Source of the DNA: Bolinopsis microptera
Taxonomy: Eukaryota > Ctenophora > Tentaculata > Lobata > Bolinopsidae
Assembly: GCF_026151205.1 (NCBI RefSeq)
Contig: NC_087081.1
Coordinates: 5,823,246-5,887,245 of the forward strand
DNA: 64,000 nucleotides
Direction: 5' to 3'
The notes below the pieces were generated by a model, which was not told where the DNA came from, ran no database searches, and saw nothing but the letters and a program-made list of their open reading frames with translations. The translations under genes were made by a program, and so were the position numbers. This document shows, in pieces, positions 46,193-55,100 of the stretch; position 1 is the stretch's first letter, and every line of letters begins with the position of its first letter.

Positions 46193-49100
46193 ATGTTAAC
46201 CATTGAGTGTTTATTGACTGTTATCCTGGCCCAACCGATGTATCTCTATGCACTTACTGAAAGTACTTCGAGTAGGTTTGGCTGGGATCGCTCCAGGACA
46301 ACAATATCAGGTACGTCATCCTATCACTCCACTGGGGTCTTTTTGTAAGTACCATTCCAAGATCCAAGAGTGAGTTGTTGTTAGTAGCAGTGTATCCTTT
46401 AGTACTAGTAGGGCACAGGGAAACTAAAGTGCAAAGAAACTGCTGTTAACTGTTGCTGACTGCTGCTAACTGCTGCTTACTGCTACTAACTGCTGCTAAA
46501 TACTGCTAACTGCTGCTAACTGCTGCTGTCGCGTGCGGGCCATTCGCAGCAGTTAGCAACAGTTAGCAGCAGTTAGCAGCAGTCAGCAGCAGTTAGCAAC
46601 AGTCAGCAGCAGTTAGCAACAGTCAGCAGCAGTTAGCAGCAGTTGCACGTGGCGTGCGCTATTCACTTATTCAGGTTATTTAAATCAAAAGAATCGAGCA
46701 GCCAGCTGAAGCCATAACATTGTTGACTTAGATGCTCAATATTTTGAACCTTGCTCATCGTTCTCAATTACAACTCGATCTTGTTGTTGTATTTTTCAAT
46801 ACCATGTTTATTCAATTACGTAATTGATAATCCTGTTTCCCCAGCCAATCTTGTGAGTCAAGAAAGCTGTTTTGTCCAGGATTTCGACTACTATGGAGCT
46901 GATATCAAGAACATAACAAACGTCGACTCTGCTGAATCCTGTCTTGCTATGGTTTGTACAAGCTTTAAACTTTTTTCGATTTAAATAAGTCTCAATTTTA
47001 AAAGTAAATCTGAGAAGAGTCATAAAAGCTTATTATATTACAAAAAAATATCCATATATACAGAAAATATCCATAATCTTCCTTCACTATTCTCACTTTT
47101 TCTCAAAATTATGGTTTTAAAAACACAATCACATACTTTTAGTGCGAAAAACAAGCAGGATGTCTGTCGATGACGTACTACTACTATGGCGGCGGCTGCT
47201 GGTTGAAGAACCTCATGTACGGTCAGAACCCCGCCCCAAAAGTCGGATGTGTCAGCGCTAACCTCGTCTGTCAAGGTAGGACTAATAAATTTAATTGACA
47301 CGTGACAAATATGAAAAACCGACCAATCAGCTTTGATAATTGCTGCTGACTGCTGCTAACTGCTGCTGACTGCTGCTAACTGCTGCTAACGGCTGCTGAC
47401 TGCTGCGAATGGGGCGCGAGCGACAGCAGCAGTTAGCAGCAGTTAGCAGCAGTTAGCAGCAGTCAGCAGCAGCGGTTAGCAGCAGTTAGCAGCAGTTAGC
47501 AGCAGTTAGCAGCAGTTAGCAGCAGTTAGCAGCAGTTAGCAGCAGTTAGAAGCAGTTAGCAGCAGTTTCTCTGCACTTTAGTGTGAGGGATTTTACTAAA
47601 TCACTCGCCAGCGCGTTATCACGTGTTTTTAATGCCGTGATTTCATTGGTCACCTCTATAACGCGCATTATTTGTGACAGCACAGTTGTTTTCACACAAT
47701 TTGTCCACCGCGCGTGCAATAAACTCAATTAAGTTAGCAGCAGTTAGCAGCAGTCAGCAGCAGTTAAGAGCAGTTTCACGCTGCATGCGCTATTCAGGTT
47801 ATTTAAATCAGTTATCATTATCAAAACTCTCCTCTTTTCCCATTTAACATACCTGGGTCCTCCTCTCCCCAGACCAAATGCTTCCTTTATCAGAACTTTT
47901 GACATGATTATATTCCATTTTCTTTGGGGTTGCAAACGGGATAAAATAAAACGTGAAATCATAACCCGAAATAAGGAACATGGAGGCCTGGGACTATTTT
48001 ATTTATCCGATTTTATTATAGGTCTTAAAACAAATCTTATTTCAAAGCTACTAAATGATTCCTTTCACCACACTTGGAAAGATATTATGATAATGCAACT
48101 GAAATTTCCCGAGCATATCACCATCTCTGTAGAAAACGGTCTCGCTAATATCAACTGCCATTTTACACAGGACGTCCTTAATTGCTACACTGAGTGGAAG
48201 ATTAGTTCGGCTAATGCAGCTTTGGATTCTATTGATCACTGTGTGTGGTCTAACCCAGCAATAACTGACATCGGGTCCAAACTTTAGAACAATCATCTTA
48301 TTGATAAGGGAATATTTTACATCTCAGATTTCCTTTCTATAGATTTTAAAGTACACTCCTTAACTACAATATGTTCATGAACAAGTGGGAGCTGTCTCCG
48401 AATACGATTTCCAAAATTGATTACTGTAACATTATCATGGGGATACGGAGATATAACTGTCCCACGATTAACTCAAGGAATATCAAATTTGTTGACCCGA
48501 ATATAAAACTTCAATTTTTACATTCTGCTGTCTGCAACTGGGCAGGTGAAGGGAAGCAAAATTCGGGATAAAACGTACGATTCTATTTGCCCAAACGAGC
48601 TGTCTCTTTTACGTCAATGGGTTATCGACTTAAACAGTCATTCTATCGATTGGGCAGTCGTTCTAAGCAACCTGTTTTTCTTAGTATCTAAAAATTTTAA
48701 GTTGATTCAATTTCAATACAAACTTTTAATGAGGATCACAACGTGTAGATACATGAGACATAAGATGAAAATTGTTACAGATACTCCCATGTGTAGCCTG
48801 TGTAATAAATATTTAGAAACTATTCCTCATATTTACCTCCATTGTATTCACACAAATAGCTTCATCACAATACTTGAAGACTTTATTAAAAGGAAAATCG
48901 ATAGAAATTACGAAGATCCCACTAAAATTAATTTTATAGTCTGTAATCACACTTCACAAATTAAAAATTATTTTTATATCGTTGCCAAATGGTACATTAG
49001 CAAAAAATTTCAGGCAGGAGACATACCGATCTGGCAGGGGTATATCAAACTTCTTAAGCTATCACTTACAGGAGATAAAATAGCTCACAAAAGTTCTATT

Positions 49101-52100
49101 GTGTCGATCTTGGCCGACAATATGTCCACTCCATTTATAATGGTGTCTATGTTATTTAATTTTTATTGGTTATTGTTACTATCTTGCAGTACTACTAGCT
49201 GTTTTTTGTAGTACATGCCCTGCTTCCTTCCTTTCATAAATTCCTTACAAGCTCCTCTTCTCTTACACCCTTTTCACTTACTTCATTTCACTCATTCACT
49301 TCATATTTTATTACCACAGTAACTGCCAAAACCAACATGGCCCAGGTAGAAAGGGGCCTTGACGTTCTTTCCCACTTGGCCCTGCATCCCATGCTGACGG
49401 TCAGCCTCCACTCAAATCCTGACCTCCTTTTACACCTTTGGGACGACTCTCGCAAATGCGAGAGGAATGACCCCGGGGAGGGCTCCATTGGTTTTAGTAG
49501 GTTGCATATTTAAAAAATTTAAAAAATTTATTATAAAAATACAAAATATAAATAAAAAATCGTGTAGCCAGCTGAAGCCATAACATTGTTGACTTAAGAT
49601 GCTCAATATTTTGAACCTTGCTCATCGTTCTCAATTACAACTCGATCTTGCTGTTGTATTTTTAAATACCATGTTTATTCAATTACGTAATTGATAATCC
49701 TGTTTCCCCAGCCAACCTTATGAGTCAAGAAAGCTGTTTTGTCCAGGATTTCGACTACCATGGAGCTGATATCAAGAACATAACAAACGTTGACTCTGCT
49801 GAATCATGTCTTGCTATGGTTTGTACAATCTTTAAACTTTTTTCGATTTAAATGAGTCTCAATTTTGAAAGTAAATCTGAGAAGAGTCCTAAAAGCTTAT
49901 TATATTACAGAAAATATCCATATATACAGAAAATATCCATAATCTTCCTTCACTATTCTCACTTTTTCTCAAAATTATAGTTTTAAAAACACAATCACAT
50001 ACTTTTAGTGCGGAAAACAAGCAGGATGTCTGTCGATGACGTACTACTACTATGGCGGCGGCTGCTGGTTGAAGAACCTCATGTACGGTCAGAACCCCGC
50101 CCCAAAAGTCGGATGTGTCAGCGCTAACCTCTTCTGTCAAGGTAGGACTAATAAATTTAATTGACACGTGACAAATATGAAAAACCGACCAATCAGCTTT
50201 GATTATTGCTGCTGACTGCTGCTAACTGCTGCTGACTGCTGCTAACTGCTGCTGACTGCTGCTGACTGCTGCAGTTAGCAGCAGTTAGCAGCAGTTAGCA
50301 GCAGTTAGCAGCAGTTAGCAGCAGTTTCTCTGCACTTTAGTGTGAGGGATTTTACTAAATCACTCGCCAGCGCGCTATCACGTGTTTTTAATGCCGTGAT
50401 TTCATTGGTCACCTCTATAACGCGCATTATTTGTGACAGCACAGTTGTTTTCACACAATTTGTCCACCGCGTGTGCAATAAACTCAATTAAGTTAGCAGC
50501 AGTTAGCAGCAGTCAGCAGCAGTTAAGAGCAGTTGCACGCTGCGTGTGCTATTCAGGTTATTTAAATCAGTTATCATTATCAAAACTCTCCTCTTTTCCC
50601 AATTAACATACCTGGTTCCTCCTCTCCCCAGACCGAATGCTTCCTTTATCAGAACTTTTGACACGATTATATTCCATTTTCTTTGGGGTTGCAAACGGGA
50701 TAAAATAAAACGTGAAATCATAACCCGAAATAAGGAACATGGAGGCCTGGGACTATTTTATTTATCGGATTTTATTATAGGTCTTAAAACAAGTCTTATT
50801 TCAAAGCTACTAAATGATTCCTTTCACCACACTTGGAAAGATATTATGATAATGCAACTGAAATTTCCCGAGCATATCACCATCTCTGTAGAAAACGGTC
50901 TCGCTAATATCAACTGCCATTTTACACAGGACGTCCTTAATTGCTACACTGAGTGGAAGATTAGTTCGGCTAATACAGCCTTGGGTTCTTTTGATCACTG
51001 TGTGTGGTCCAACCCAGCAATAACTGACATCGGGTCCAAACTTTGGAACAATCATCTTATTGAAAAGGGAATATCTTACATCTCAGATTTCCTTTCTATA
51101 GATTAAAGTACACTCATTTACTACAATATGTTCATGAACAAGTGGGAGCTGTCTCCGAATACGATTTCCAAAATTGATTACTGTAACATTATCATGGGGA
51201 TACGGAGATATAACTGTCCCACGATTAACTCAAGGAATATCGAATTTGTTGACCCGAATATAAAACTTCAATTTTTACATTCTGCAACTGGGCAGGTGAA
51301 GGGAAGCAAAATTCGGGATAAAACGTACGATTCTATTTGCCCAAACGAGCTGTCTCTTATACGTCAATGGGTTATCGACTTAAACAGTCATTCCATCGAT
51401 TGGGCAGTCGTTCTAAGCAACCTGTTTTTCTTAGTATCTAAAAATTTTAAGTTGATTCAATTTCAATACAAACTTTTAATGAGGATCACAACGTGTAGAT
51501 ACATGAGACATAAGATGAAAATTGTTACAGATACTCCCATGTGTAGCCTGTGTAATAAATATTTAGAAACTATTCCTCATATTTACCTCCATTGTATTCA
51601 CACAAATAGCTTCATCACAATACTTGAAGACTTTATTAAAAGGAAAATCGATAGAAATTACGAAGATCCCACTAAAATTAATTTTATAGTCTGTAATCAC
51701 ACTTCACAAATTATAAATTATTTTAATATCGTTGCCAAATGGTACAGGGTGGGCCAAAAGTCAGTGTGCAAACGTTGGGTCTTATACCTCCGCCGTGTTT
51801 TATATTTGAGAGCTGTTGCTTTGCAGATGGCATACTGTACTTACTGGTTCGAGGATTCCGTCGTCAAAATTTGAAAATTCGAATATTTTAGACCACGCCC
51901 ATTCAATATTAAAACACCTATATTGTTTTCTCTGAACATGCTGAACGCCTAATTTTTTCAGAGATGGTAGATTATCAAATGTTGCATATGATCTGAAAAC
52001 ATGAGGCAAAACAGATTAGAAATGACGAAGTTATTAAGCATTTTGTGTATCTCGTTAACAAAATTGACTGGGTGATTATGTGACACCGTGACACGACACC

Positions 52101-55100
52101 TTAATTGGGCACCCTTAACAATTCCCATAATGTTTAACGGGGTAGTTAACGGAGTCACCTAATCACGTGATTAGGTAAACCAATCACCTGATCACACGTA
52201 ATGAATAAACTCGTTATGCTTCATATCTCGGTCATCTGAGAAGCTACAGTTCTAATTCTTTCAGGACAAACGTAATTCGAATGGCCAAACACAATTCAAT
52301 AACATTTAGCTTGATCCGACTATCCAAACTATCAAATAAATGTGAAAATGAACCTCCATTTGAAAAAAATGAACGCGAATATTTTTCGAGTTGACAAATT
52401 CCTCGAACCAGTGGTGGTACTAAGTCATACCAGAAGGAAGTATTTCAATTGGGCACTCAGTGACTGAGCTATTAAGGCCAAAGTTTGCACACTGACTTTT
52501 GGCCCACCCTGTACATTAGCCAAAAATTTCAGGCAGGAGACATACCGATCTGGCAGGGGTATATCAAAATTCTTAAGCTATCACTTACAGGAGATAAAAT
52601 AGCTCACAAAAGTTCTATTGTGTCGATCTTGGCCGATTAGGGCAATATTTCCACTCCATTTATAATGGTGTCCATGTTATTTAATTTTTATTGGTTATTG
52701 TTACTATCTTGCAGTACTACCACCTGTTTTCTGTAGTACATGCCCTGCTTCCTTCCTTTCCTAAATTCCTTACAAGCTCCTCCTCTCTTACACCCTTTTC
52801 ACTCACTTCATTTCACTCTTCCACATTTTTATTACCACAGTATCTGCCAAAACCAACATGGCCCAGGTAGAAAGGGGCCTTGACGTTGTTTCCCACTTGG
52901 CCCTGCATCCCATACTGACGATCGGCCTCCACTCTAAAAAACTTACCTTCCGTGAAGGCCGATGGTCAACAAATAGCGATGTAAGAGCTTGGTGGGAACA
53001 AATCCTGACCTCCTTTTACACCTTTGGGACGACTCTCGCAAATGCGAGAGGAATGACCCCGGGGAGGGCTCCATTGGTTTTAGTAGGTTGCATATTTAAA
53101 AAATTTAAAAAATTTATTATAAAAATACAAAATATAAATAAAAAATCGTGTAGCCAGCTGAAGCCATAACATTGTTGACTTAAGATGCTCAATATTTTGA
53201 ACCTTGCTCATCGTTCTCAATTACAACTCGATCTTGTTGTTGTATTTTTCAATACCATGTTTATTCAATTACGTAATTGATAATCCTGTTTCCCCAGCCA
53301 ACCTTATGACTCAAGGAAGCTGTTTTGTCCAGGATTTCGACTACCATGGAGCTGATATCAAGAACATAACAAACGTTGACTCTGCTGAATCCTGTCTTGC
53401 TATGGTTTGCACAATCTTTAAACTTTTTTCGATTTAAATAAGTCTCAATTTTAAAAGTAAATCTGAAAAGAGTCATAAAAGCTTATACAGAAAATATCCA
53501 TAATCTTCCTTCACTATTCTCACTTTTTCTCAAAATTATGGTTTTAAAAACACAATCACATACTTTCAGTGCGGAAAACAAGCAGGATGTCTGTCGATGA
53601 CGTACTACTACTATGGCGGCGGCTGCTGGTTGAAGAACCTCATGTACGGTCAGAACCCCGCCCCAAAAGTCGGATGTGTCAGCGCTAACCTCGTCTGTCA
53701 AGGTAGGACTAATAAATTTTATTGACACGTGACAAATATGAAAAACCGACCAATCAGATTTGATTATTGCTGCTGACTGCGATTGGCGTGCGAGTGACAG
53801 CAGCAGTTAGCAGCAGTAAGCAGCAGTTAGCAGCAGTCAGCAGCAGTTAGCAGCAGTCAGCAGCAGTTAGCAGCAGTTAGCAGCAGTTAGCAGCAGTTAG
53901 CAGCAGTTAGCAGTAGTTTCTCTGCACTTTACACAGGAGGAGCAAAGTGCAAAGAAACTGCCACAAACTGCTACAAACTGCTACTAATTGCTACAAACTG
54001 GCACTAACTGCCACAAACTGCTACTAACTGCTACAAACGGCGCGCGAATGCGTGGGCGCGATTGCAGCAGTTAGTAGCAGTTTGTGGCAGTGGGTGCCAG
54101 TTTGTAGCAGTTAGTAGCAGTTTGTTGCAGTTTGTGGCAGTTTCTTTGCACTTTGCTCCTCCAGTGTTTAGTGTGCGGGATTTTACTAAATCACTCGCCA
54201 GCGCGCTATCACGTGTTTTTAATGCCGTGATTTCATTGGTCACCTCTATAACGCGTATTATTTGTGACAGCACAGTTGTTTTCACACAATTTGATTTTGT
54301 CCACCGCGCGTGCAATAAACTCCGATTTGTGACCAAAATGGACCATAATATCAATTTGGTTTATGCAATGCATGCCCGGTAAATAGCTATAAATTGAATT
54401 TTAGGCACTATGAGTTGCATAAATTCACGAATTATCAATAACATAACATGCAATAAAATTATTCCTGCATGTTTTGATTCATTTAAAGTTTTATAGATCT
54501 TGTTGATCAAGGGTAAAATATAAGCAGTAAAACATTATCGAATTGTTTTCAGTTTTGCATTGCAAGCAGATACCACAATTTCAAGTTGTTACACGGCCAA
54601 GGATAAATCTCAAAATTGTTTAGATTTGTAGCTCTGTTTATCAACGGTGAGATTTCTGATAGGGCAATTGAAATTGAGATAGATTTGCCTCTTAAACGTG
54701 ACTCAAACTGTTAAATAGATCCACATTCTACATTCTACCAGATTCTTATCTACCTAGATTCTACCATAGTCGATATATTATATACCAGAGCACGTCACAT
54801 TTCAATAATTTTACATTATGTTATTATATCAGCTACATATGTTTAAAGCATTAAAACACTTTTATGACGGTGCTGTTAGAATAAAAGAATATTTACGCTA
54901 TAAAACAGTTAACATCAAAAATAAAACAGTTGACATCAAAAATATTATAACATTACCAAATTAAGTAAAAAATAACAACTGTCCAATGTCCTAACCATGA
55001 ACCTGACCAAAAATGTCAGTAAATATTAGTTTATTCGAAATCACAGTCATATCACTATGAAGACCCGTGTATTAGCCCGGTAGGTGAGATATGATTATGT

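Larger units (their letters stand above)
46700..49565 (+). repeat. Segmental duplication unit 1 (PAN module plus introns)
   Basis: It starts agccagctgaagccataaca. It carries PAN module 1, a foldback array, an L1-like RT fragment and a tail with cccaggtagaaaggggcctt. It is repeated in unit 2 (49566-53151) and, truncated, in unit 3 (from 53152 to about 54320). Identity is very high in introns as well as exons, which indicates recent duplication. Confidence 0.9.
49566..53151 (+). repeat. Segmental duplication unit 2
   Basis: It has the same content as unit 1, plus a 767-bp mariner-like insertion at 51745-52511. Removing the insertion gives a unit of about 2.8 kb, close to the 2.87 kb of unit 1. 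Unit 2 retains about 60 bp near 52940 that is deleted in unit 1. Confidence 0.9.
53152..54321 (+). repeat. Segmental duplication unit 3, truncated
   Basis: It carries PAN module 3 and its foldback-rich intron but lacks the L1-like fragment. Homology to units 1 and 2 ends near gcgtgcaataaactc (about 54321). Confidence 0.88.

Noticed and set aside
52858..53169. ORF starting MAQVERGLDVVSHLALHP as a gene
   Set aside because: It lies in the duplicated PAN intron after the L1-like fragment. The unit 1 counterpart has a 60-bp deletion and different frames, so it is probably LINE-derived tail sequence.
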